Source: CAWCVR01 sp963799105 (lineage in GTDB: Bacteria > Acidobacteriota > Terriglobia > Bryobacterales > Bryobacteraceae). From it: a DNA stretch of 64,000 bases. The notes below the pieces were generated by a model, which had not been told where the DNA came from, searched no databases, and saw nothing but the letters and a program-made list of their open reading frames with translations. The stretch spans positions 248,001 to 312,000 of the forward strand of contig CAWCVR010000007.1 of the NCBI GenBank assembly GCA_963799105.1, written 5' to 3'. The stretch's first letter is position 1. Every line of letters starts with the position of its first letter. Of this stretch, positions 44,839 to 53,513 are shown piece by piece. The position numbers and the translations under genes are program-made.

Positions 44839-45054
44839 TCATGCCGCGATGGTAATGCGCTGGATGCCAACGAACTCCAGATCGTGTTCCGGCGCGCCCT
44901 CGACTTCGAGACATAGCTCTATGGCCTCGCGAATGCGCCGCGTTACGTCGTCGAGGGACTGTGCTTGCGTATGGCACCCGGGGATCCGCGGAACTGATGC
45001 CACGTAGTAGCCTTCCGTATCGCGCTCGATGACGACATCGAACTGGCGTGGCAC
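44839..45054 (-). CDS. HicB-family antitoxin-like protein (no hicA seen beside it)
   Basis: A 71-residue protein from a GTG start: QFDVVIERDTEGYYVASVPRIPGCHTQAQSLDDVTRRIREAIELCLE is the degraded RNase H-like fold of HicB. No HicA-like gene precedes or follows it, so it is an orphan or its partner has been lost. It sits about 170 bases from the recombinase operon, on the same strand and downstream of it. Confidence 0.7.
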   Translation of the reverse strand: MPRQFDVVIERDTEGYYVASVPRIPGCHTQAQSLDDVTRRIREAIELCLEVEGAPEHDLEFVGIQRITIAA

Positions 45055-45221
45055 CGACTGTTTCCTCGACTTCCATCGTAGACGGCTTGTGAAGCGATTG
45101 CAGGCACGTGGACGCCCAAGCGCCCGCCGGCCGGAAGGGCGTTTTTCAGGAGTAAGCGGATCGGTCGGTCCTGTGCGACCGGCCTGTTTCCGAGTGGCGC
45201 GTTTAACCGGCCAATCTCTGC

Positions 45222-46361
45222 CTATTTGTGTGGTGTTTCGAGGGTACGGACTTCGCAAACAATCTTGGTGAGTCGATTGGCAAGGCGGCCCAGGCGGCGG
45301 CGGGAAGCGCCTTCCGGCAGCGTGCGGCGAAACATCTCCAGGACATGTTGTGCGGCATGGAGTGCTTCAATCAGCCCTGGCAGATCGGCGCGTGTGGAGT
45401 TTGAGGGCTTGGGTTGGGGCACGAGGTGCCGAGGTTGGGAACGGGCCTGCTGATACTCACGTTGCAGGTCAGGCAAGGCGATCCCGAGATAGCGCATGGT
45501 CATGTCCGGGGAGCTATGACCGAGGAGTTTCATGATGCCGGGAAAGCTTACGCCAGCGCGGAGCATGAATGTGGCGTAGGTATGTCTGAGCTGATGCGGG
45601 ACGATCCACGCGGTGATTCCCGCCGCGGCGGTGATTTCGTGCAGCGATTTGCGGAGTCCGCGAAGCAGCATTTCCCGTCCTTTCGGCCGCGCCAGAAGGA
45701 AGCCATCGGCCGGCGTTGGGTCGAGCGAGCGCCAGAAGCGGAGGCGTTGAACGAGTTGGCAAACGAACGAATCCACCGGAACCATGCGTTCGGTTTTCAT
45801 CTTGCCGAGCGGGACATGAATTGCCCATTCCCCAGGAACGCCAGCGCGGAGGCAATCGGAAGATAGATCGACGCACTCGCCGATGCGCATACCGGTGTGG
45901 CGGAGTAACAACAGTACGTTGCTGGCCAGATCGTTGCGCTGGAGCAGTTCCTGCTGAAGGAGTTGATCGTGTTCGGCGGACAGCGGGCGCGGTATCTTTC
46001 TTTCGCGTCGTGGGTAGTCGTCATGACGGAGCAGATGCGCCAGATCAGGCATCTGTTCGTTCCAGGCGAGCTCTTCAAGAATATGTCGCAGGCGGACAAC
46101 ATTGTTGACGTGAGTGGCCAGAACGATTGGTGGCGTTCGTGAACGCAAGTGGGCCAGCCAGCCCAGAATATGAGGATCGCGACGCAACTGCTTCAGGGAG
46201 CGAATCTCGCGATGGTTGCCTCCGAGGTAACGTAGAAAACTACGCGTCACGGCACGATAACCGCGGACAGTGTCCGGGCTCAGCGAGGTGGCGATCGAGT
46301 TGACCGCCCGCCAGAAGACGTTGGCCAAAGGGTGAGAGAGTGGACGTTGAGTACGCATCAT
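45222..46361 (-). CDS. Tyrosine recombinase (second of a tandem pair)
   Basis: A 379-residue integrase-family enzyme. The N-terminal core-binding domain (SPDTVRGYRAVTRSFLRYL) is followed by the catalytic residues: Arg in LRHTGMRIGECVDL, Lys near PLGKMKTERMVPV, HxxR in PHQLRHTYATFML, His in LLGHSSPDMTM, and the nucleophile Tyr in RYLGI. It overlaps the upstream recombinase by four bases. The C-terminal ~70 residues beyond the catalytic core (ADLPGLIEALHAAQ) are extra. Together with its partner it probably moves the operon. Confidence 0.88.
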   Translation of the reverse strand: MMRTQRPLSHPLANVFWRAVNSIATSLSPDTVRGYRAVTRSFLRYLGGNHREIRSLKQLRRDPHILGWLAHLRSRTPPIVLATHVNNVVRLRHILEELAWNEQMPDLAHLLRHDDYPRRERKIPRPLSAEHDQLLQQELLQRNDLASNVLLLLRHTGMRIGECVDLSSDCLRAGVPGEWAIHVPLGKMKTERMVPVDSFVCQLVQRLRFWRSLDPTPADGFLLARPKGREMLLRGLRKSLHEITAAAGITAWIVPHQLRHTYATFMLRAGVSFPGIMKLLGHSSPDMTMRYLGIALPDLQREYQQARSQPRHLVPQPKPSNSTRADLPGLIEALHAAQHVLEMFRRTLPEGASRRRLGRLANRLTKIVCEVRTLETPHK

Positions 46362-47404
46362 GGCTCTGGTGGTAGAGTCGGCCGGACGTGTTGATTTACA
46401 GCATTTGCGTATTGCTGATAAACGTCAAGCGGAGTCAGTTGGATGTAAACCAGGGTGGTCTGAATCTGCGAGTGACCCATGAGTTGCATGAGCGCCGGCA
46501 AACTCACACCGGCCCGGATCATGTCTGAAGCGAATGTGTGGCGGAACCGATGCGGGTTTGCATGGACGACGCCGGTAGTAACGCGGTGATGACGGAAGAG
46601 TGACCGCAAGCCCTCTGGTGTCATACGTGAGCCACGTGCGCGTCCCTTCAGAGAGACAAACACAGCCGCATTGGTGATGGCGGGTCGTTCCAGGCGCAGG
46701 TAATGATCCAGTAACTCGACAGTTTCCGGAGCCATCGGCAGAAAGCGGATTTTACTGCCTTTGCCACGTACGCGGATCTGTGATTCGGCCAGCAGCAAAT
46801 CGTCCCGATTGAGAGACAACACTTCTTTCGACCGCAGTCCTTGGAGCAGCATCAGGCCGACGATTGCCAGATCTCGCGAGGTACGGAAACTGGACCAGAA
46901 TCTGGCAACTTCGTCCACCGACAGCGGTAGGATCACGCGTTTGGGCGCCTTGACGCGCAGGCGGCTTAAGGCTTGACGCGGCCGAGCCACGCTCATAGGA
47001 GATCGTTTCCAATAGAGTTGATGAAAGCCCGGAGCGAACTGGCCGGGAGCGTTGGGGAATTCGCTTTTGAGTGCACGATCTGCCACGACTATGCGGCGAT
47101 TGATGGTGGCGGCCGCGGGCCGGGGTGACTGGCCGGCTTGGAAACGGACATATTCCAGCAGCGTAGATTCGGTAAGTGCCTTTTCGGTAACCGTATCGGT
47201 TTGGTGAACGCTGACCCACCAGCGGAGGAAGTGCAGCAGGTCATGTGCGTAGCTACGGAGAGTCGTTTCGGCCAGACACCGAACACACTCCCGGTCGAGG
47301 AAATGATTTACCCAGACCGCCTCATGCCCCGTCTCGTGCTGCAGGATGCGGTACGGGCTTTGCGCGGGCTTTGGATGCGGCTGGTGAACAACCTGGAAGG
47401 TCAT
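46358..47404 (-). CDS. Tyrosine recombinase (first of a tandem pair)
   Basis: A 348-residue integrase. Seen: core-binding domain LAETTLRSYAHDLLHFLRWW; catalytic Arg in LMLLQGLRSKEVLSL; Lys region RGKGSKIRFLPM; HxxR in PHRFRHTFASDMI; His in LMGHSQIQTTL; Tyr in VYIQL. Clearly different from the downstream enzyme except in the active site, so it is not a recent duplicate. Its start overlaps the stop of the primase-like gene by four bases. Confidence 0.9.
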   Translation of the reverse strand: MTFQVVHQPHPKPAQSPYRILQHETGHEAVWVNHFLDRECVRCLAETTLRSYAHDLLHFLRWWVSVHQTDTVTEKALTESTLLEYVRFQAGQSPRPAAATINRRIVVADRALKSEFPNAPGQFAPGFHQLYWKRSPMSVARPRQALSRLRVKAPKRVILPLSVDEVARFWSSFRTSRDLAIVGLMLLQGLRSKEVLSLNRDDLLLAESQIRVRGKGSKIRFLPMAPETVELLDHYLRLERPAITNAAVFVSLKGRARGSRMTPEGLRSLFRHHRVTTGVVHANPHRFRHTFASDMIRAGVSLPALMQLMGHSQIQTTLVYIQLTPLDVYQQYANAVNQHVRPTLPPEP

Positions 47405-48372
47405 GGGCGAGCAGCCTCCAACAGACGTTGGAACTGGCGGGCATCACCGCCTTCAACGAAGAAGCTGTTTGGATCTTGACCATCCGGCAGTTGAACGCAC
47501 CTGGTGGCCACTCCTTGCGCCCGGAGTCGCTGTGACATCCATTGCGCCGTGTCTTGGCCGCTGTGGTTGTCGTCGGAGTCAAAAGCCAGGTAGACGGTTC
47601 GGGGGGCATCGCAGAGTTGCCGGAACTGGCGGGCGTTGAGATGGGTTCCCAGCGAACAGGTAACGTTGTGAAACCCGGCTTCCCAAAGTACAGCGCAGTC
47701 GAACAGCCCCTCGACGAGAATTATTTCCGGATACTGTCGGACTTGCGTCCAAGCATACAGACCACCCTTAGCGCCCGGCAAGAAGCGGTGTGGCGGTGCC
47801 GCAGCCGAAAGGCTACGGCCATAAAGATTGCCTTCCAGCGGAAAGACGATGCGCCGCACAAATGCGTCGTATCCCAGGCCGGTCACAAGACCGGCATCGT
47901 GCAGAGCCGGTAAAGGGTGGCCCAACTGTGTCAGCCAACCTCGCAGGCAACCGCCGGGGGCGTAGCCGATCCGCATGAGTTCGATCGTCGCCCAAGAGCG
48001 GATTCCGCGTTGGTACAGATAGGCAACTGCTTCGCTATGGCGGTGTAACTGCATGCGATAGAAACGGGCCACTTCATGCAGTAAGGGCTCGGCGCCGCGC
48101 CATTGGCGCAGCAACACAATGGCCTGCGAGAACTTCACCTGGTGATAGAGTTCCGCGAAGCGAATCACGTCCCCGCCGCGGCCACACCCGTAGCAGTAGA
48201 ACAGGTCCTTGTTGGCATCCACCAGGAAACTCGGTTTGTGATCTTCATGCAAAGGACAGAGCCCCATCCATCGGCCGCCGCTGAGTGGCCGGGCCGGGCT
48301 CCAATCATGCGCCTGCAGATAGCCCATTAACGGAATCTGCTGTTTCAAGTCGTCGAGAGCTTGGCGATTCAC
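47401..48372 (-). CDS. DnaG-like primase core (CHC2 zinc finger plus Toprim)
   Basis: A 323-residue protein from a GTG start. The CHC2 zinc finger is complete (CPLHEDHKPSF and FYCYGCGRGGD, residues ~37-70). Then comes a DnaG-like core (IGYAPGGCLRGWL; FVRRIVFPLEGNLYGRSL) and Toprim motifs (IILVEGLFDCAVLW with Glu; YLAFDSDDNHSGQD with DxD). The C-terminal helicase-binding domain of chromosomal DnaG is missing. It may prime DNA synthesis for the element. It overlaps both neighbours by four bases. Confidence 0.85.
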   Translation of the reverse strand: MNRQALDDLKQQIPLMGYLQAHDWSPARPLSGGRWMGLCPLHEDHKPSFLVDANKDLFYCYGCGRGGDVIRFAELYHQVKFSQAIVLLRQWRGAEPLLHEVARFYRMQLHRHSEAVAYLYQRGIRSWATIELMRIGYAPGGCLRGWLTQLGHPLPALHDAGLVTGLGYDAFVRRIVFPLEGNLYGRSLSAAAPPHRFLPGAKGGLYAWTQVRQYPEIILVEGLFDCAVLWEAGFHNVTCSLGTHLNARQFRQLCDAPRTVYLAFDSDDNHSGQDTAQWMSQRLRAQGVATRCVQLPDGQDPNSFFVEGGDARQFQRLLEAARP

Positions 48373-48821
48373 GGACTTCTTGCCTCGATGGGCAGAATAC
48401 GGCAGAGCGTGCTGAGATCCCAGGCGGCGATGGTGGGTGTCTGCAGAAAGTGGGGGTCTCTGACTTCGATCCTGCTCCAGCACCACACGCTGATCAGGCG
48501 TCGTTGAGCCCAGCGGCGTACGGTGGAGGGATCGGGCAAGCGCGTTGAATCCTTGCAGTGCGGTGCAGCTTGCTCGGCAGAATCGCCGGCGGCGATTCGC
48601 TCGCAAGACTGCTGCCGGCAGTGAAGGCTGTAGTGCCCGGCTGGAGCAAGCCAATCGGGCAAAATCGTGAAAGTCTTCCGGCACGGCTCACAGAGTCCGC
48701 GCCGCACCCAGATGCAGTCGTGCTGGTCATCGTGGCACTGGCGTCGGCGCCGTCCATGGCCAATGATCGTGTCGTCGTGACAAACTGGACAACGCCGCGG
48801 CAGGCGCTCCAGCGGAATCAC
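48369..48821 (-). CDS. Zinc-ribbon protein with predicted HTH, first gene of the recombinase operon
   Basis: A 150-residue protein from a GTG start at 48821. Cys pairs in RRCPVCHDD and LCEPCRKTF form a zinc ribbon of transposase type (HDCIWVRRGLCEPCRKTFTILPDW). A likely helix-turn-helix follows near SDPSTVRRWAQRR-like residues (LPDPSTVRRWAQRRLI). From memory it resembles DUF6431. It could bind the ends of the element or its own promoter. It opens a run of four genes that each overlap the next by four bases. Confidence 0.75.
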   Translation of the reverse strand: MIPLERLPRRCPVCHDDTIIGHGRRRRQCHDDQHDCIWVRRGLCEPCRKTFTILPDWLAPAGHYSLHCRQQSCERIAAGDSAEQAAPHCKDSTRLPDPSTVRRWAQRRLISVWCWSRIEVRDPHFLQTPTIAAWDLSTLCRILPIEARSP

Positions 48822-49296
48822 CCCGGCTCGATGTTGTCTTCCGCTTCTGGCAGTGCGATAAAAAGAATCACGGCTGGCGTGAAGGCCGCCACTGACCGTC
48901 CCTGCCAAGTTTCGATCTGAGGACCGGCCTTCACCCTCCCGGTAAAGTCAGTCTCGAACGAAAGAAGAATACTGCTTTCGCACGCGGCGCGCACGCCCCT
49001 CCGCAAAACCGCTGGTTTATGGCAGGGCGCGAACCTCAGTCAGATTCCCAGGACGCTAATGCCTCCATGTTCCAAACCTCAAGGTCTTGGACAGAAAATC
49101 GGCCGCCAATGCCTTTGGCCGGTATAAAAGCGTGATACGACCGAAGTACTCCATGTCGGGCCGAACTCGTTAGTAGACGCCAGGCGACTTCACGCGAGTT
49201 TTCCCCGTCACTGCCAACGTGGCCGCTATTTTTCGGAGATCGAAGGGCTGACCAACTTGCCGCCGCCGTGCTTATGAGTGGCGAATTGTCCTGGGC
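48822..49296 (-). other. Gene-free stretch upstream of the recombinase operon
   Basis: No convincing gene in 475 bases. It should contain the operon promoter and perhaps the right end of the element. A small inverted repeat CGAAAG...CTTTCG lies at 48959-48980. I found no long direct or inverted match to the left side of the operon (45060-45221), so the element ends remain undefined. Confidence 0.5.
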
Positions 49297-49536
49297 TCAG
49301 ACTCTATAGACGATTCCGTCAATTCGGACTTTGGAACACCACAAACAGTGCTGGATCTTCTTCCCGGGGACCAGTTCCGCCAGGTTCAGCGAGCGCCATC
49401 GATGGCCACCTAAAGCGCAAAAGAGCCCTCTGAGCCAATTTGATTCGTGCTTTCTGTGCGGCCATAACTTCGCTACGCGAATAGCCAAGCCGGCATCGGG
49501 ACCCTCAGGGGATGATGGCTGGGTTGAAGTGACCAT
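49297..49536 (-). CDS. Small zinc-binding-like protein
   Basis: A 79-residue protein. LFCALGGHRWRSL and QHCLWCSKVRIDG give C...H and CxxC pairs like those of short zinc-ribbon proteins (pattern C..GxHxW...C..C..V) seen in many genomes, function unknown. The first ~30 residues look unstructured and the start may be internal. It is separated from the nearby hic pair by 56 bases. Confidence 0.5.
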   Translation of the reverse strand: MVTSTQPSSPEGPDAGLAIRVAKLWPHRKHESNWLRGLFCALGGHRWRSLNLAELVPGKKIQHCLWCSKVRIDGIVYRV

Positions 49537-49592
49537 GGGCGTCTCCAGATTGCGCCAGTTAGGTTACTCCTCGAAACGGCGTAGGGATGAGC

Positions 49593-49802
49593 TTAGACGG
49601 CTTCCACCAGTTCGAAGTGCGACGGTTCGGGAATCGGATCGCCGTCCTCGCGCATCGATGAGAGATGCATTTCCATCGCCTTCGCCATTCGCGTCCTGGT
49701 TTCTTCCAGGGTGCGGCCAGTAGCCACGCAGCCCGGGAGGTCTGGCGCGTAAGCCCCGTAGCCGGTGGAGGACTTTTCGAAAAGGACCAGAAATGTGTTC
49801 AT
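49593..49802 (-). CDS. hicB: HicB-family antitoxin
   Basis: A 69-residue HicB: FLVLFEKSSTGYGAYAPDLPGCVATGRTLEETRTRMAKAMEMHL is the standard fold. HicB neutralises HicA and often represses the operon. It is coupled to hicA upstream by a four-base overlap (ATGA). The ATG at 49802 is preferred because of this overlap. Confidence 0.9.
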   Translation of the reverse strand: MNTFLVLFEKSSTGYGAYAPDLPGCVATGRTLEETRTRMAKAMEMHLSSMREDGDPIPEPSHFELVEAV

Positions 49803-49984
49803 GGAATGTCCGCCTGCTTCATTATAGACTTCAGCGTTTTCGGTGGCATCTCGTCGGACGCGTGTCCAGCAACCGTAACCTTTCCCGGCTTCCCGGGATG
49901 AACGAATTGACGGTGACTTCCCTCCTGATTCCTCAGAACCCAACCGTCGCTCCGAAGCATTTTCAGCACGTCACGGACCTTCAC
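49799..49984 (-). CDS. hicA: HicA-family mRNA interferase toxin
   Basis: A 61-residue HicA with the double-stranded RNA-binding-like fold: VLKMLRSDGWVLRNQEGSHRQFVHP contains the catalytic His of the GSHxxF motif, and GKVTVAGHASDEMPPKTLKSIMKQ completes it. HicA cuts mRNA. The usual order hicA-hicB is kept. The pair is complete and probably active. Confidence 0.92.
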   Translation of the reverse strand: MKVRDVLKMLRSDGWVLRNQEGSHRQFVHPGKPGKVTVAGHASDEMPPKTLKSIMKQADIP

Positions 49985-50362
49985 GATTCTGCCTCAGTCC
50001 GCCTTTCAGTTCGTCGTCACGACCATCAGTCTACACCTGCCCCACGCCCTTTCGGGGCGCTAAGCGGAAAGAGAACCCGGAAAACGCCGCAGCGCTTACG
50101 TTCCGCGCTCCGTCTGTATCGTCGGCGACCCTGAGAAAGGGCTGGTGGGTGGAACCCCCCGAGGCATTCTACGAGTAGCCCGTGATCCGGCCAGAATCGG
50201 CGGCGACAAGCCGACTTGCCGTTCCGGGCAACATCCGGGAACGCCGTAGCCGGGGGGACTGCGATGACTGCGGAGTTCCACGTACGGCAGTTTGTGTTTC
50301 GGCTTGTGATGTGGGTTAATTACCATGAAGACAAATTGCGCCGACGGTTGCGAACAGAATCC
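49985..50362 (+). other. Gene-free stretch before the AmgK-like gene
   Basis: 378 bases with no clear gene. The AmgK-like frame is open back to 50216, with a further ATG at 50264 preceded by GGGGGG, so part of this stretch could be an N-terminal extension. A CGCCC/GGGCG hairpin near 50047-50061 is the only structure noticed. Confidence 0.45.
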
Positions 50363-51850
50363 ATGGATGTTCTGAAACAGCTCTTTGAGCGGTATTTTCG
50401 CCTTCCCGTAGAGCGAGTGCAGCCCTTGCAGGGCGGACTGGGAGGGTCAGGGCGCAATATCCTTCGGCTCGCCCACCAGGATCTGAGCGCGGTGGGTATC
50501 CTGTATGACGTGCGCGAGGAGAACGTCGCTTTCCTGGACTTCTCGCGGCATTTCCGCAGCCTTGGCCTGCCTGTGCCGGAGATTTACGGATCGGAACTGG
50601 ATGCGGGCGCTTACCTGGAAGAAGACCTGGGCGACGTCACGCTGTTTCAGTTTCTCTCGAACAACAGGGCAGGAGAAGACGTCGCACCGGAGGTGGTGGA
50701 GGCCTACTGTAAGGTGGTGGCGCACCTGCCGCGGTTTCAGATCGAGGCTTCGCGGGACCTGAACTACAAAGTCTGTTATCCACGCTCCAGCTTTGACGGC
50801 CAGTCGATTGCGTGGGACTTGAACTACTTTAAGTATTACTTTCTCAAGCTGGCGGGAATTCCCTTCAACGAGCAGGAGCTGGAAACTGATTTTGGCCGCC
50901 TGACCAGGTTTCTTCTGACCGCTAGCCGCGACTATTTTCTCTATCGCGACTTCCAGTCGCGCAACGTGATGCTGCGCGACGGCCAGCCATTCTTTTTGGA
51001 CTATCAGGGTGGGCGCAAAGGCGCGTTGCACTACGATATTGCTTCCTTGCTTTACGACGCCAAGGCCGACCTGCCTCCCGCGCTGCGCCAGCATCTGCTG
51101 GAGCACTACCTCACAACTCTCGCGCGGTTCGTCAAGCTGACGCGGGAAGAGTTCATGCACCATTACTACGCTTTTGTCTATGTGCGCATTATGCAGGCGC
51201 TGGGGGCGTATGGATTCCGCGGCTTTTATGAGCGAAAACCGCATTTCCTGCAGAGCGTGCCCTTCGCGCTGAAGAATCTGCGTTGGCTGCTCGAGCACAT
51301 AACGCTGCCCATCGCACTGCCCACGCTGCTGGGCGCGTTTGAGCACGTAATCGCGTCAGAGAAACTACAGCACTTGATCGCGCCGGCGGATGCGCCCGGG
51401 AAGCGAGACATTGCGAACTCCGTTCCGGCGCCCGCCTCGCGGGGCGCCAACCTGGCGTTGAGGGTTTTCAGCTTTTCATTTCACCGGAGCGCCCCCCCGA
51501 AAGACGAGAGCGGGCATGGCGGCGGATTCATTTTTGACGCCCGCGCGCTGCCGAATCCAGGCCGCGAAGAGCGCTTCAAGTCTCTCACCGGCAAAGACGC
51601 GGCGGTAGTCGATTATCTGAGCGCACAGGCGAGCGTGCGCGAGTTTCTGGCCAGCGCTACGTCGTTGGTGGAAGCGAGCGTGAAAAACTACCGGGAACGC
51701 GGCTTCAATAGCTTGATGGTGGGGTTTGGCTGCACCGGTGGCCGGCACCGCTCGCTGTACCTGGCAGAGGAGCTGGCCCGGCATTTCCGCGGTCGGCAGG
51801 GCCTGGACGTGTTGGTGCGGCACGTTGAAATGGAGAAGCTGTGCAAATGA
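50363..51850 (+). CDS. AmgK-like sugar kinase fused to a RapZ C-terminal domain
   Basis: 495 residues in two domains. Residues 1-330 are an aminoglycoside phosphotransferase-type kinase like AmgK (MurNAc/GlcNAc 1-kinase): LGGSGRNILRL, catalytic YRDFQSRNVML (RDxxxxN) and metal site FFLDYQGG. Residues ~365-495 match the RapZ C-terminal domain: FSFHRSAPP, GGFIFDARALPNPG, SLMVGFGCTGGRHRSLYLAE. RapZ uses this domain to sense glucosamine-6-P in E. coli. The next gene (MurU-like) overlaps by ATGA. Together they suggest recycling of wall amino sugars into UDP-MurNAc. The start is uncertain (50264 or 50318 also possible). Confidence 0.82.
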   Translation: MDVLKQLFERYFRLPVERVQPLQGGLGGSGRNILRLAHQDLSAVGILYDVREENVAFLDFSRHFRSLGLPVPEIYGSELDAGAYLEEDLGDVTLFQFLSNNRAGEDVAPEVVEAYCKVVAHLPRFQIEASRDLNYKVCYPRSSFDGQSIAWDLNYFKYYFLKLAGIPFNEQELETDFGRLTRFLLTASRDYFLYRDFQSRNVMLRDGQPFFLDYQGGRKGALHYDIASLLYDAKADLPPALRQHLLEHYLTTLARFVKLTREEFMHHYYAFVYVRIMQALGAYGFRGFYERKPHFLQSVPFALKNLRWLLEHITLPIALPTLLGAFEHVIASEKLQHLIAPADAPGKRDIANSVPAPASRGANLALRVFSFSFHRSAPPKDESGHGGGFIFDARALPNPGREERFKSLTGKDAAVVDYLSAQASVREFLASATSLVEASVKNYRERGFNSLMVGFGCTGGRHRSLYLAEELARHFRGRQGLDVLVRHVEMEKLCK

Positions 51851-52848
51851 AAGCAATGATTCTCGCCGCCGGGCTGGGCACGCGGTTGCGTCCTCTAACC
51901 AACGACCGGCCCAAGGCGCTGGTTGAGGTGGCCGGACGCACTCTGCTGGAGATCGCCATCGCACGCGTACGGGAAGTTGGGGTCCGTGAAGTCATAGTCA
52001 ATGTGCACCATTTTGCCGGAATGGTCACTGAATATCTGCGCGGGAAGAACAACTTCGGAATGCGGATCGAGATATCCGAAGAGGGCAGCTTGCTGGATAC
52101 CGGCGGCGGCTTGAAAAAGGCGGCGTGGTTCTTTCGCGAAGAAGATCCGGCGGCGCCGTTCATTCTGCACAATGTTGACGTGATCAGCACCATCGATCTG
52201 CGGCAAATGCTCGACTTCCACACGCAGAACCAGGCACTGGCTACACTGGCAGTGCGGCAGCGTCAGACTTCCCGATATCTATTGTTCGACGAGCAAATGC
52301 GGCTTTGCGGCCGGCGTCTGGTCAAAGAGCGGAAAACTGAACTGGTGAGGCCGTCACCGCGGTTGCAGGAGCTGGCGTTCTCTGGAATTCACGTGATCTC
52401 GCCACGACTCCTGTGGATGATGAGCGAAGAAGGGACGTTCTCCATTGTCCAGTCTTATCTGCGGCTGGCAGGCGAAGGAAAGACGATTGTGGCTTATCGC
52501 GCTGACGGCGATTACTGGCGCGACCTGGGCACGCCGGAAAGCGTCGCACGTGCCACCGAGGATATGAAGAAACAGGCCATGCTTCGGGGGGGTGTGATCT
52601 GCAGCAGGAGAACGGACTGTCCAACGCGATGCAAGCGCGATACGAATCATGAGGGTGAAGTTGCATGCCCGATGCTGGTTGATCTATGGCGCGCCCGGAA
52701 GGAAACGCCCCATCATGCCGCACCCGCCGGGCGTGTCGTCGGCCATTCGGAGAATGAGCCCAGACGGCAATCCAAAACCCTTCGGCAGCATCGGTACCGC
52801 GAAGTCGTTAGCTTGGCGACGACAAGGGACCGAATCGTGGCCAGTTGA
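51847..52848 (+). CDS. MurU-like nucleotidyltransferase with an extra C-terminal tail
   Basis: A 333-residue sugar-1-phosphate nucleotidyltransferase. The N-terminal signature is MILAAGLGTRLRPLTNDRPKAL; substrate positions LLDTGGGLKKA and LHNVDVIST follow, and YWRDLGTPES closes the catalytic domain near residue 230. MurU makes UDP-MurNAc from MurNAc-1-P, the product of AmgK. Relatives end near residue 240. Here a further ~85 residues rich in Arg and His, with no recognisable fold (SRRTDCPTRCKRDTNHEG), run on to 52848. They are probably read-through of intergenic DNA after a lost stop. Confidence 0.8.
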   Translation: MKAMILAAGLGTRLRPLTNDRPKALVEVAGRTLLEIAIARVREVGVREVIVNVHHFAGMVTEYLRGKNNFGMRIEISEEGSLLDTGGGLKKAAWFFREEDPAAPFILHNVDVISTIDLRQMLDFHTQNQALATLAVRQRQTSRYLLFDEQMRLCGRRLVKERKTELVRPSPRLQELAFSGIHVISPRLLWMMSEEGTFSIVQSYLRLAGEGKTIVAYRADGDYWRDLGTPESVARATEDMKKQAMLRGGVICSRRTDCPTRCKRDTNHEGEVACPMLVDLWRARKETPHHAAPAGRVVGHSENEPRRQSKTLRQHRYREVVSLATTRDRIVAS

Positions 52849-52947
52849 CGAGACGCCAAAGCCGTGGCCAGCAAAGCCAAGCGAGCCCCGGATCTGGAAC
52901 CGGGCCACGCTTGACAACCTGTTTCACAATGCCATCGCCACCCCGCC

Positions 52948-53487
52948 TTACTCGATCGCCAGCAGCAACTCCTTGGCCTCGACGTGCTGGCCCGGTTGCA
53001 CCAGCAGTTCCTTGACCTTGCCCGCCACCGGCGCGTAGACGGTGCTCTGCATTTTCATGGCTTCCATCACCAGCAGCCGGTCGTCTTTCCGCACGGTCTG
53101 ACCAAACTCCACCGCCACGATGGAAACCACGCCCGGAATGGGCGCGCCGATCTCGCCGGGCCTGGCGGGGTCGGCCTTGCGCCGGGCCTTTTCCTTCACC
53201 TCCAGGCCGCGGTCGCGCACCGAGACTTCCCGCGGCTGGCCGTTCAACTCGAAGAAAACCGTGCGCGTGCCGTCGGGGCGCGGCTCGCCTGCCGTTTGGA
53301 ACTTGACCGCAAGCGTCTTGCCGGGTTCGAGCGCCACCGCGATGTCCTGGCCGCGTTCCATGCCGTAATAGAACTGCGGCGTGGGGAGCACGTCAACGTC
53401 GCCGAAGGACTGCCTCGCCTTGGCGAATTTGAGGAACACTTCGGGATACATCAGCCGGCTGGGTTCGGCAACAGGATTAGTCCCCAC
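52948..53487 (-). pseudogene. Detached copy of the pyruvate carboxylase biotin end
   Basis: Residues from LMYPEVFLKFAKARQSFG to LLLAIE repeat the last ~170 residues of pyc at 54536-55045 with about ten substitutions (for example AVK for MLK, ARP for AKP, RKD for QKD). The biotin site VMEAMKMQS is intact. The match begins near 53456 and stops exactly at the stop codon. Upstream of the match, MGTNPVAEPSR is new sequence with an ATG at 53487, so a ~179-residue biotin carrier-like protein is possible. Otherwise it is a dead fragment. Confidence 0.8.
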
Positions 53488-53513
53488 AAGTCGGCTCGCG
53501 ACCGCCCGATCGT

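Noticed and set aside
45060..45221. Left end of the recombinase element marked by GGTCG...CGACC
   Set aside because: A short stem is present, but no matching sequence was found on the other side, so I do not call it an att site.
52684..52917. Minus-strand frame of 77 codons before the pyc copy
   Set aside because: It overlaps the MurU-like tail, has no recognisable family and no ribosome site.
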